From: Basidiobolus meristosporus CBS 931.73
Lineage: Eukaryota; Basidiobolomycota; Basidiobolomycetes; Basidiobolales; Basidiobolaceae
DNA length: 64,000 bases
Assembly (NCBI GenBank): GCA_002104905.1
Contig: MCFE01000120.1
Coordinates: 62,001 to 126,000, forward strand
Reading direction: 5' to 3'
How positions within the stretch are numbered: the first letter of the stretch is position 1; the number at the start of each line of letters is the position of its first letter. A model generated the notes under the pieces. The model was given only the letters and a program-made list of their open reading frames with translations, was not told the DNA's origin and ran no database searches. The translations under genes and the position numbers were made by a program. Shown piece by piece: positions 49,353 to 59,120 of the stretch.

Positions 49353-51470
49353 ATGCATTCCTGGACTTGATCAGCTTCTTTGCTTTGGTATTGTAGAGTC
49401 TGTATTCCTTACTCTCATTGCAGTAGCCCAAAAATATGCATTTTACACTTTTTGGCTCAAATTTTGACTGATTTGCGGCCAGTTCTTTGGCATATGCTGT
49501 ACACCCAAAAATTCTTAGATGTTCTGCATTTGGTCTGTATCCATACCATGCTTCAAATGGAGTAGAATCATCAAGTATTCTGTTATAAATCCTATTTTTA
49601 ACATATACAGCAGTGGCAACTGATTTCACCCAAAAATCATAGGATAATTTTTGATCATGGATCATATATCTTGCCATATCAATTGTTGATCTGTTAGCTT
49701 GTCCTGCTACTCCATTTTGCTGTGGGGAGTATGGTACAGTAGTCTCTTGCTTTATCCTATGAGTTTTGCAGAAGTGGATGAAGAGTTTTGAGGTATATTC
49801 TCCACTATTGTCAGAGCATTTTTTATTTGATTTTTTCACCAGTTTCTCTCTCCACCATAGCTTTAAACTCCCTGAACTTAGACAGAGCATCTTCCTTTCT
49901 CTCCATGAATTAGACCCATGTGTATCTTGTATAATCATCAATAAAAGTGATTAAATACTTCATCCTGCCTAATAATAAATTTTGCATAGGTCCACACAGA
50001 TCTGAGTGAATTAGATCTAAATTTTTCTTAGTTTTAATTAACACAGAGCTCTTGTGCGGTTGTCTGGCTTGTTTCCCATATATGCAGACTTCACAGTGCT
50101 CCAAATTAGCTGGGGGATCAATTTTCACTCCAGAAATTAGCTGATCTTTGATCATTTTGCACAAATTATCAAAATTGATGTGTCCAAATATCCTGTGCCA
50201 AAACCTTGATGTTTCTTCCTTTAAGTCACTTATATTGGCTTCCAGATATGATGGAATATAAGTCAACTTGTATAGATTCTGATCTCTGATGCCAGAAGCA
50301 ATATGGGCACCATTTTGATCAGTGATCCTGCATCCAGAATTGTCAAAACTGAAACTGAGTCCTTCTTCTGTGGCCTTGCTTTCAGATAGTAGGTTCTTGC
50401 CTATTTCTGGTACATAGAGTACTTCTTTAAAGGTCAGTGTATGGCTTCCTTCACTGATTCTAAGGTTTACTTGAATATTTCCTTCTCCCACTGCATTATG
50501 TGTTCTATTGTCACCCATGAAAACCATCTTAATTGGAATTTCTTGATATTGGGTAAAAAGTTCTTTTTGGTGTGTAAAGTGTTAAGAAGCTCCCAAGTCA
50601 ATATACCATGTCTGAGAATCCTTGTTTGCGGTCATATTTAGTGCAGAAATGAATAGTCTATCTCCAGTTGTTGCAGCATCTCCATATTCAGGCTTCTTTT
50701 GCTGATTGTCTTTCTTTTTGAGAGGCCGGTCTGATGTGTGTCCTTTCCTTTTGCAGTAGTTGCAAAACAGGTTGCTGTTGCCTTTGTAGGTTCTTGGGTG
50801 CCTCCTTTGTTGGCTATCATTGCTTATTAAAGCATTTTCTTCTTCCTTCTTATTTGTGCTTGATTTTCTTAATTCTTCATCCAGGGGCCTTCCATATATG
50901 TAATTTAAGGTCAAATCTTCAGTTCTGGACTCTAGGGCTGATACAAGGCCCTGAAACCTTTCTTTCAGGCTATTCAGGATGGTAACTATCACATCCTCAT
51001 TGGTAGTTGGTACGCCCACAGATTCCATCTCATCTACCAGCAGGGTAATTCTGTTAATTAAATTTTTCATTTCTTCTCCTGGCAGCATCTTTGTAGTAAA
51101 GAATTTTTGTCTCAGATACATCTTTGTGGCAGCTGAACATGACTGGTAGGTGTCTTCTAATGCTTTCCAGGCATTCTTTGCCATTTTTGCTCTTGAGCAT
51201 TGAATTAGCAATTTGTCCTTGACATTAAGGCAAATGCAGTTAAAGGCACATTGTTCTTTCTTCTGGTACTTTAAGGCTTCCTCTTCCACGTTTTTAGGAG
51301 GGCATTCTTCTCCCATGACAATATCTCAAAGGTCTCTCTCTTGTAGCAGCATCTTCATCTTCACCTTCCACACTTAGTAGTTAGATCCATCCAACTTTTC
51401 AGCAGAAGGAAAAATTCCAGTGATAGCAGTAGTAGCCATTGCAGAGAGTGACAGCTTGGGGCTCATAACC
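49353..51470 (-). pseudogene. CopF copy 1 gag, protease and integrase part
   Basis: Gag N-terminus is at 51460-51374 (ATTAITGIFPSAEKLDGSNY) and a gag frame at 51316-50582 carries UBN2-type motifs (NLINRITLLVDEMESVG, EDVIVTILNSL). The zinc knuckle reads CNYCKRKGHTSDRP, so the fourth ligand is not Cys. Protease follows with IDLGAS where copy 2 has IDSGAS, then a stop. Integrase is at 50527-49348, with the HHCC domain (WHRIFGHINFDNL...CEVC), DLIHSDLCGPM, DNSGEYTS and a QQNG motif. GypC interrupts at 49352 and the coding resumes at 43834. Confidence 0.88.
51459..51470 (-). other. CopF half-tRNA primer-binding site (copy 1)
   Basis: Directly inside the 5' LTR the minus strand reads GGTTATGAGCCC. 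This is complementary to the anticodon stem-loop region of eukaryotic initiator-Met tRNA (GGGCTCATAACC), not to a tRNA 3' end. The same 12 bases occur in copy 2 (60983-60994) and, with one change, at 6623-6634. Confidence 0.75.
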
Positions 51471-51818
51471 TGTTGTAAGAGTCTTGGAGATATTGGAAGT
51501 GATTGGGAGAACAAGTAGATTATGTGGTTTTCACTTAATGATTTATTGAATGTAAAAGTAGTATTTATACTTTTACCTGGTCTTGGCATTACAAACACAT
51601 AGAATAGGTTAAGGAGGTCCCAAGAACATGTGTGCAAAGTTTGGGGCTGTTTGGACAACTTTGAGAATTTTCATGTTCTGGGTACCTGGTATTTTGGTGA
51701 AAATACTCTAAGTATATCCCAACAATGAACTTGGTCAGTATTCTTTAGGATTTGAAGGTGATGATCTAAGTTTCTAAGTTAGGTGAATATTTAGGTGGAA
51801 ATACAAATTTTTACAACA
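51471..51818 (-). repeat. CopF copy 1 5' LTR
   Basis: 348 bp, TGTTGTAAGAGTC...TTTACAACA. Confidence 0.9.
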
Positions 51819-52858
51819 TCAGGTAGCTGGAAGAGTGCCAATAAGGGAGTAGCAGGCAGACTTAGATGAATCAGCATAATATTTATCAAGAAAAAGTGTA
51901 GTTCTACTTGAGAAGCAGTCAGTCAAAGTAGCAGTGAAGGAACTGGCTGTGATAAGAACAAATGGCTACCTCAGGAGCTCATCACAGCATGGGCTGAGAG
52001 CTTGAAACAAGCAGGAAAGAAGTGTCAGGTTGCTTGCAGAGTGCCAGCAAGGGACAAGCAGGCAAAAACAGATGCATCCAAGCAGCAATTATCAAGGAGA
52101 AAATGTAGTTTAATACAAGAAGCACTTGGACAAAGTAGCAGTGAAAGACCTGGCAGCAATAAAGAAAAAGATAAAAAGAAAAAGTCTAATCCAGCCAGTG
52201 ACATGGAAACATAAGAAAAATCTGCAGTTCCTGCCAATTAATGCTGTTAGCCCAGAACAGACTTAATCCCATCATAGCCAAGAAGAATTATCAACAAGAC
52301 AACAGCTGTTTTCATGAGAGTTTGAAGTGCAGTCTGTTGAGCTACACTCCAGTAAGGTAGATGAGTTTGCAGAGAAAGGCGTTTGTCTACCATAGCCTCC
52401 ACATTCCTCACTGTTGACATAGCTGAGATCCCACCAACAAGCAAATTAACAACAACAGGAACTCAAAAGGCTATTGCAATTCCTTCAGTGGAACTTTGGA
52501 ACATTAATAGGCACACCAACTGGTTGCAGTACTTCTTCAAGAGAAGTGCTCAAGAAAATGCACGTGAAAATTGCAAGGATTTATTGCAAAGACTGGCAGA
52601 CTAAGTGCTAGACCTTGCAGTGCTGACTGAGGACCAGGACATATGGGAATCAGTGAATGAACAGTGGCATAAAGCCATGGGGTACCCATCAAAGTCATGG
52701 AAACAGAGAGTTACAGCAGAAATACTTATTGAGTGGTGGATTTTAACAGAGTTACATGTTGAGCATGAGGTTGGGCTTAATGTTAGTGTAGGGTATGAGG
52801 ACTTGTATAGGTCAATACAATTGACAATGGAGGTACAACTAAAGTTCTAACAGAAATT
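51819..52858 (+). pseudogene. EnD fragment 4: accessory gene C-terminal half
   Basis: The plus strand starts in the basic repeat region (QVAGRVP), continues with KCQVACRVPARDKQAKTDAS and SRRKCSLIQEALGQSSSERP (52002-52214), then the C-terminal block to about 52848 (EQWHKAMG...NVSVGYEDLYRSIQL). It lacks the LTR-Cp present in copy 2, so it shows the empty site near 52075. It is joined to truncated CopF copy 3 at about 52858. Confidence 0.75.
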
Positions 52859-52984
52859 AATCTATGTGCCTTTAACAGGTCTTGGATCTCTCCTTTGTTG
52901 GCTAACATTACTTATTAAAGCATTTTCTCTTTCCTTCCTGTTGGCACATGATTTTCTTAATTCTTTGTCCAGGAGTCTTCCATA

Positions 52985-53331
52985 TGTTGTAAAATTGGTA
53001 ATTCCACCTAATCATTCACCTAATGTAGTAACTTAGATCATTACCTTCAAGCTCTAATGTATACTGACCAAAGTTCTTGTCAGGATTTACTCAAAATACT
53101 TTCAGCTAAATATCTGGTACACATAACATGATAATTCTCAAAGCTGCTGAAACAGCCCCAAACTTTGCGCACATGTTCTTGGGACCTTCCTTAAGCTACT
53201 CTGTGTGTTTATAATGCCAAGACCATATAAAAGTATAAATACCACTTTTATATCAATAAGTTATTAAGTGAGTATTACAAAGTCTACTTGCTCTCCCAAT
53301 CACTTCCAATATCTCTAAAACCCTTACAACA
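52985..53331 (+). repeat. CopF solo LTR, inverted, inside copy 3 gag
   Basis: 347 bp, TGTTGTAAAATTGG...CTTACAACA, the reverse complement of the CopF LTR. The left flank is CCATA; the right flank (CCTTCTATA) resembles the same target, but the duplication is not clean. Confidence 0.8.
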
Positions 53332-53610
53332 CCTTCTATATACATAATATAAGTTCAAACCTTCAGTTCTGGACTCTAGGGCTGATACATGACCCTGAAG
53401 CCTACCTGTCAGGTGGTTCAGGATAGTTACTATCAATCCTTGACAGTAGTTGGTACACCCACAAATTCCATCTCATCCACCAGCAGGATAATTCTGTTGA
53501 TTAGATTTTTCATTTCTTTTCCTGGCAGCATCTTTGTAGTAAAGAATTTCTGTTGAGGATACATTTTCTTAGCAGCTGGAAATGACTGGTAGGTGTCTTC
53601 TAATGCCTTC

Positions 53611-54913
53611 TGTTGTTTTGTTTATGATTAGTTTGGGGCTTGATCTACAATGTAGAGGCTAAATAACAACATACAACAACTTCCAGTATGCCAATACTGA
53701 AAAATTTTATTAGGGGTGTGATATACCAACAGAAGATACAACTTTCACTAATATCCACAATTTTAGGCTTAAAATATGCTATAGACAGTGATTCTCACTT
53801 CTACCGCAGTGTTCTGACCTTCTGTTGACTATTGGGCTTAATTACTTTTATTGTAACCTTTCCTTATTTGTAAGTCACTTTCCTTTCTGAGAAGCTACTT
53901 CCTAGTACAGAAATTCTGAACTCCCCTTTAACCTAAAGGGGTGTGGTGCAGAAGTCTCTAAAGGGGTCTTTAGACCTAAGGGGTGTTTAAAAGGGAGTCT
54001 TTAGAGTAAAGGGGCTTCATATAGTAATCTCTAATGTGGACTTTACACTAAAGGGGTGCCTAAAGGGGCTTCTTAAAGAGGTCTCTAAAGGGGTCTTTAG
54101 AGTAAAGGGGCTTCATATAGTAATCTCTGAAGTGGACTTTACACTAAAGGGGTGCCTAAAGGGGCTTCTTAAAGAGGTCTCTAAAGGGGTCTTTAGACTA
54201 AAGGGGTGTCTTTAGAGTAAAGGGGCTTCTTTGAGGGGACTTTTCCAACAGAAAAGTGATATTTTCTTGTAGAATTTAGATTGATTCTTGTGAGCTTTGC
54301 AGTTGCTTTACTGGTGTACTACCAATCAAAGTCAGAATACTCAACAGTGCAAGTGATGCAGGGAAGTCTTAAAACCTTTAAACCTGTAATTGTAGTGTGG
54401 AGATTCTGGAAAGAGTGGCTTTCCTTTTATTTTTCAGCTGGGGAAGTTGTATATATCAAAGTTCTGAAGCATCAATCTTTTTGGGTGCTTGAGTAAGCAA
54501 TACACAAGATACAAAGCTAAAATCCTGCAGTGGTGCAGATCAGATATGGGTGCAGCACCTGTGATAATATTACATGATTTAATTGGCTGGTTCAAAAGCT
54601 ACATGCAACCAAAGCACCATAGTAATCATAGCAATTGAGGCTTAGTATATTTAATAATTAGACTCTTTTTGTCATAACTCCTTAAGTACTGCTTCAAATG
54701 AGCTGTAATCTGAAACATGTGTTGGCTACTGTGTGTTCTGTATGACAAAATATTCTATGGGGGATTGCTTGACCAAGTCTGGAGCACTTGTCCTTCTTAG
54801 TTGTAAATTCTTGATCTTTCACTTGTGTGTTACAATAGCAAAAAGCAAAATAAAGAAATGAGTGCAATATTGGTTTGAGACATTGTAGTAATGGAATACT
54901 TTCCATTACCACA
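53611..54913 (+). repeat. LTR-E solo LTR, copy 3 (1303 bp, TSD CTTC)
   Basis: TGTTGTTTTG...CCATTACCACA, flanked by CTTC at 53607-53610 and 54914-54917. The uninterrupted gag at about 51160-51170 shows the empty site. It is longer than the other copies because of a tandem duplication at 53997-54188. Confidence 0.9.
53997..54188. repeat. 96-bp tandem duplication inside LTR-E copy 3
   Basis: Two adjacent, almost identical 96-bp units begin at about 53997 and 54093 (TCTTTAGAGTAAAGGGGCTT...). Each is itself made of AAAGGGG(T/C)-type motifs. Confidence 0.85.
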
Positions 54914-55220
54914 CTTCCCAGCATTCTTTGCCATTTTTGCTCTTGAGCATTGAAGTAGCGACTTGTCTTCAACATCAAGGCAAATACAGTTAAAGGCACC
55001 TTGTTCTTTCTTGTGGTACATTAAGGGTTCCTCTCCCTTGTTTTTAGGAGAGCATTCTTCTCCCATGACAGTATCGCAAAGGCCTCTTTCTTGTAGTAGC
55101 ATCTTCATCTTCATGTTCCACACTTGGTGGCTGGATCCATCCAACTTCTCAGCAGAGGGAGAAATTCCAGTAATAGCAGTACTAGACATTGCAGAGAGTG
55201 ATGGCTTGATGTTTATAACC

Positions 55221-55568
55221 TGCTGTAAAAGTCTTGGAGATTTTGTAAATGCTTTAGAGTACAAGTAGATTATGTGACTATCACTTAATGATTTATTGAA
55301 TATGAAGTAGTATTTATACATTTACTTGATCTTGGCCTAAAAAACATGTAGAGTAGGTTTAGCAAGGTCCCAAGAAAATGTGTGCAAAGTTCAGAGCTGT
55401 TTGGACAACTTTGATAATTATCATGTTCTAGGTACCTGGTATTTTAGTGAAAATATTCTAAGTAAATCCCAATAAGAGATATGGTCAGTATACTCTAAGA
55501 TTTGAAAGTAATGATCTAAGTGATCAAGTTGTGTGAATATTTAGGTGGAGTTACATATTATCACAACA
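55221..55568 (-). repeat. CopF copy 3 5' LTR
   Basis: 348 bp, TGCTGTAAAAGTC...ATCACAACA, adjoining gag through a mutated primer-binding site (GGTTATAAAC). Confidence 0.82.
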
Positions 55569-55790
55569 ATATCAAGTACCCAGCACATGATAATTCTCAA
55601 AGTTATCCAAACAGCCCCAAGCTTGGCACACATATTCTTGTGACCTTCCTAAGCCTATTCTACATTTTTACTATGCCAAGCACATGGAAATGTATAAACA
55701 CTACTTTTACATTCAATAAATCATCAAGTGAAAACCACATAATCACTTGTTCTCTAAATCACTTCCAATGGCTCTAAGACTCTTACAACA
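55569..55790 (+). repeat. CopF LTR fragment, inverted
   Basis: The reverse complement of the CopF LTR lacking about 125 bp at its left end, ending ACTCTTACAACA at 55790. It lies back-to-back with the preceding LTR. Confidence 0.75.
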
Positions 55791-56308
55791 ACTCCAATCC
55801 CATCATGAATATTACCTTCAAGTTCATCATGGTGGTGAAGAGCTGGCACATGGAGGGCAGCCAGGAGGAGGTGGAGAATATTCAGGACAGATGTGCACAT
55901 GGAGACACCTTTGCATTTAGCATTAAGAAGCCAAGTGGCACCAATGCAGGGGCAATCAATCTAGTGATGCAAAGATTGGGTGGACCTAACATGAAACTAA
56001 TTCTTACTAGGACATCTGTACCAATGAATGCTGGGTTTCTCCTGGGTATAAGCCAATTTATACAACATTCAATACAGAACTCACACAAGCAAGAACCAGA
56101 GCATACCTATAAGGGGGACTAGAATCCAGCAGGGAGAAACAATATATTGGTTTGTACTGAAAAGTGATTGCAGATACTTAGGAGGTATTAATGGCAAGAG
56201 TGATGGCAACTAAGCATATGTTTGCAAGATGTTTATGCTACCAGCAATAAAAGGTATACAGCAACTTTGCAAGTATCACACTGAAAAGCTGTAGAGTTGG
56301 GATGATAG
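55791..56308 (+). pseudogene. EnD fragment 5: transposase C-terminal end
   Basis: The plus strand encodes the transposase C-terminus, in the opposite sense to copy 2: frame 55805-56122 has SWHMEGSQEEVE and RCAHGDTFAFSIKK, matching SWHMEGNQKELE and KCAHGDTYVYGIKK at 24181-24300. The downstream part matches 23830-24100. CopF copy 2 is inserted at 56308, and the fragment resumes at 61344. Confidence 0.72.
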
Positions 56309-56656
56309 TGTTGTAAGAGTCTTGGAGATATTGGAAGTGATTGGGAGGACAAGTAGATTATGTGGTTTTCACTTAATGATTTATTGAATGTAAAAGTAGT
56401 ATTTATACTTTTACCTGGTCTTGGCATTACAAACACGTAGAATAGGTTAAGGAAGGTCCCAAGAGGATGTATGCAAAGTTTGGGGCTATTTGGACAACTT
56501 ATCAAATTTTCATGTTTGGGGTACCTGATATTTTGGTGAAAATATTCTAAGTAAATCCCAACAAGGAATTTGGTCAGTATTCTCTAGGATTTGAGGGTAA
56601 TGATCTAAGTGACTAAGTTAGGTGAATATTTAGGCGGAATTACAAATTTTACAACA
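56309..56656 (-). repeat. CopF copy 2 3' LTR
   Basis: 348 bp, TGTTGTAAGAGTC...TTTTACAACA. By eye it differs from the 5' LTR of the same element at about twenty positions. Confidence 0.93.
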
Positions 56657-58770
56657 CTCCCACTCAGCTAAATGTTCATATTGACTAGTCCAAATTTTGA
56701 CCTAAGATATTCAAACTTGTCTCTGGCTAATGGTTTGGTAAATATGTCTGCAATCATTTCATCTGTAGGACAGTAAGCTAAGTTAGCTAAGTTATTCTCT
56801 ATAGCTTCATGTATGAAATGATGTCTAATATCTATGTGCTTGGTTCTAGCATGAAAAGTTGGATTTCTACATAATTGTATACATCCTTGATTATCTTGAA
56901 ATAAAGTAATAGGCGTTTTGTGACATAAGCCTAAATCTGTAAAAAGTTTTCTTAACCACATTGCTTCTTTTGTAGCTTCACAGGCTGTCATATACTCTGC
57001 CTCTGTGGTGGAAAGTGCTATGGTTGGTTGCTTTCTTGAATTCCATGAAATTGCTCCTTTACAGTAAAGAAAGGTGTATGCTGTGGTGGATCTTCTGTCT
57101 TCTAAATTTCGTCCCCAATCAGCATCAGAGTATCCCACAAGATCCTGTTCTGAATCCTTATATGTATATCTTAAGCAGATATCAGCAGTTCCTTTTAGGT
57201 ATCTAAAAATCCACTTAACTGCTGCAATATGAACAGATCCATAGTTCTTATTATGTTGGCTGACAACTCCCACTGAATATGAGATATCTGGACGTGTTCC
57301 AAGCTTGATATACATCAGACTGCCTACCATAGATTGATATGGAAAGTCAGGGCTTTCAGATGGCACCAAGGTCTCTTGATTTGGTTGAGTTTTGACCAAG
57401 TTAAGGTTTGTCTCCATTGGGGTAGCCGCCGGTTTGCAGTCTTCCATTTAGTAGTTCTTTAGTATATCTTGAATATACTTGGATTGACTTAGGGTGATAG
57501 TCTGGGTACTTCTGTCAATGGAGAACTTAATCCCTAAGTAGTGACCAAGTTCTCCTTGATTGGACATCCTGAACTCCTTAGATAGGCTGGATTTAGTCAC
57601 TTCCAATGTTGCTAGGTTATTGGTGGCTATAATAAGATCATCCACATATTGAGCTAATAGAACTGGATTTGCTCTATCTGGTTTATAGTATATACTGTAG
57701 TCAGCATTACTCCTTTTGAAACTCAAAGATTCCAAATAAGAATCTATCTTGCAATTCCAAGCTCTTGGTGATTGTTTGAGACTATATAGTGACTTTTTAA
57801 GCTTACAGACCAAATGGGGGCTATCTTAGTCAACAAACCCATCAGGCTGGTCCATATACACGTCCTCATCAAGTTCTTCATTCAAAAATGCAGTTTTTAC
57901 ATCCATTTGATGAATAAAAAATTTATTTGGCTGCAATAGCCAATATCAATCTGATGAAAATAAACTTGGCTACCAGTGCAAAGGTCTCAGTATAGTCAAG
58001 TCCTTTTGTTTGAGAGTATCCTTTGGCTACAAGTCTTGCTTTGTATCTTTCAATTGTACCATCAGCCTTGTATTTTGTCTTGAAGACCCATCTGCATCCA
58101 ATTGATATTTGGTTGATTGGTAATTTGACCAAGTCCCAAGTTTGATTTTCCATCAGGGCCCAATATTCCTCAGTCATTGCAGATCTCCAAAACTTTGTCT
58201 GAGGGCTATTTAGGGCCTCTTTTACAGTCAGGGGCTCTTCAATATGAGCTGAATAGGCATAGGCTAAGTTTGTACCCTCATTGATAGAGTAATCTGAGCT
58301 ATTTCTTGTCTGATTGGATCTCTAGGCATTTGATACTGGAATGATCACCTCTGGGATATTCCTGGGCACTGATTCTGGCTGAACCATGGTTGTAGAGTCC
58401 TCTGGAGTGAAAAAATTATCATTGTTTTGCTCTGATTCAATCCTGACAATTGGTGGACTGGAGATCAAATTTTTGTCATCATCTGATGTCATTTTTTGTG
58501 AAAATTTTGAATTTTCATCAAACAACTCATCCCTGGACTTGATCAGCTTCTTTGCTTTGGTATTGTAGAGTCTGTATGCCTTACTCTCATTGCAGTAGCC
58601 CAAAAATATGCATTTCACACTTTTTGGCTCAAATTTTCACTGATTTCCGGGCAGTTTTTGGCATATACTGTACACCCAAATATTCATAGATGTTCTGCAC
58701 TTGGTCTATATCCTCACCATGCTTCAAAAGGAGTAGAATCACAAAGTATTCTGCTATAAATCCTATTTTT
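56657..58770 (-). pseudogene. CopF copy 2 pol, integrase tail, RT and RNase H
   Basis: Minus-strand pieces: integrase tail and linker at 58770-58322 (CIFLGYCNESKAYRLYN, then a serine/proline-rich linker); RT N-terminus at 58177-57923 (RWVFKTKYKADG, LVAKGYSQTKGLDYTETFA); RT palm at 57813-57448 with the catalytic box YVDD intact; and RT C-terminus plus RNase H at 57447-56668 (YSDADWGRNLEDRRSTTA, TFHARTKHIDIRHHF, TKPLARDKFEYLRSKFG). A stop at 57448 separates the last two in one frame, and frameshifts lie near 57815-57925 and 58320. Confidence 0.9.
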
Positions 58771-59120
58771 TGTTGTAAGAGTCTTGGAGATATTGGAAGT
58801 GATTGGGAGAACAAGTAGATTATGTGGTTTTCACTTAATGATTTATTCAATGTAAAAGTAGTATTTATACTTTTACCTGGTCTTGGCATTACAAACACGT
58901 AGAATAGGTTAAGGAAGGTCCCAAGAGCATGTGTGCAAAGTTTGGGACTGTTTGGACAACTTTGAGAATTTTCATGTTCTGGGTGCCTGGTATTTTGGTG
59001 AAAAAATTCTAAGTAAATCCCGACAAGGAATTTGGTCAGTATTCTCTAGGATTTAAAGGTGATGATCTAAGTGACTAAGTTAGGTGAATATTTAGGTGGA
59101 AAATACAAACTTTTACAACA
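58771..59120 (-). repeat. CopF solo LTR inside CopF copy 2 integrase (TSD TTTTT)
   Basis: 350 bp, TGTTGTAAG...TTTTACAACA, flanked by TTTTT at 58766-58770 and 59121-59125. The uninterrupted integrase in copy 1 at about 49595-49605 shows the empty site. Same orientation as the host element. Confidence 0.9.

Larger units (their letters stand above)
41611..51818 (-). mobile_element. CopF copy 1, Ty1/copia element containing a nested GypC
   Basis: LTRs are at 41611-41960 and 51471-51818, with coding on the minus strand. A GypC element occupies 43835-49352. The bases outside the LTRs (CATAG on the left, TCAGG on the right) do not match, unlike CopF copy 2. Confidence 0.9.
52859..55220 (-). pseudogene. 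CopF copy 3 gag fragment
   Basis: Minus-strand gag of CopF, truncated near the zinc-knuckle end at 52859 and interrupted by an inverted CopF LTR (52985-53331) and by LTR-E (53611-54913). The N-terminal part at 55190-54914 reads AITGISPSAEKLDGSSHQVW and ends where LTR-E begins. No pol is present. Confidence 0.8.

Noticed and set aside
51459-51470. tRNA gene fragment
   Set aside because: The 12-bp match to the initiator tRNA anticodon arm is next to an LTR in several copies, so it is a primer-binding site.
54830-55321. 163-codon frame
   Set aside because: It joins CopF LTR, gag N-terminus and the end of LTR-E; only the gag part is real coding history.
58629-58898. 89-codon frame at the CopF integrase
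   Set aside because: It is a chimera of integrase and a solo LTR inserted at 58771.
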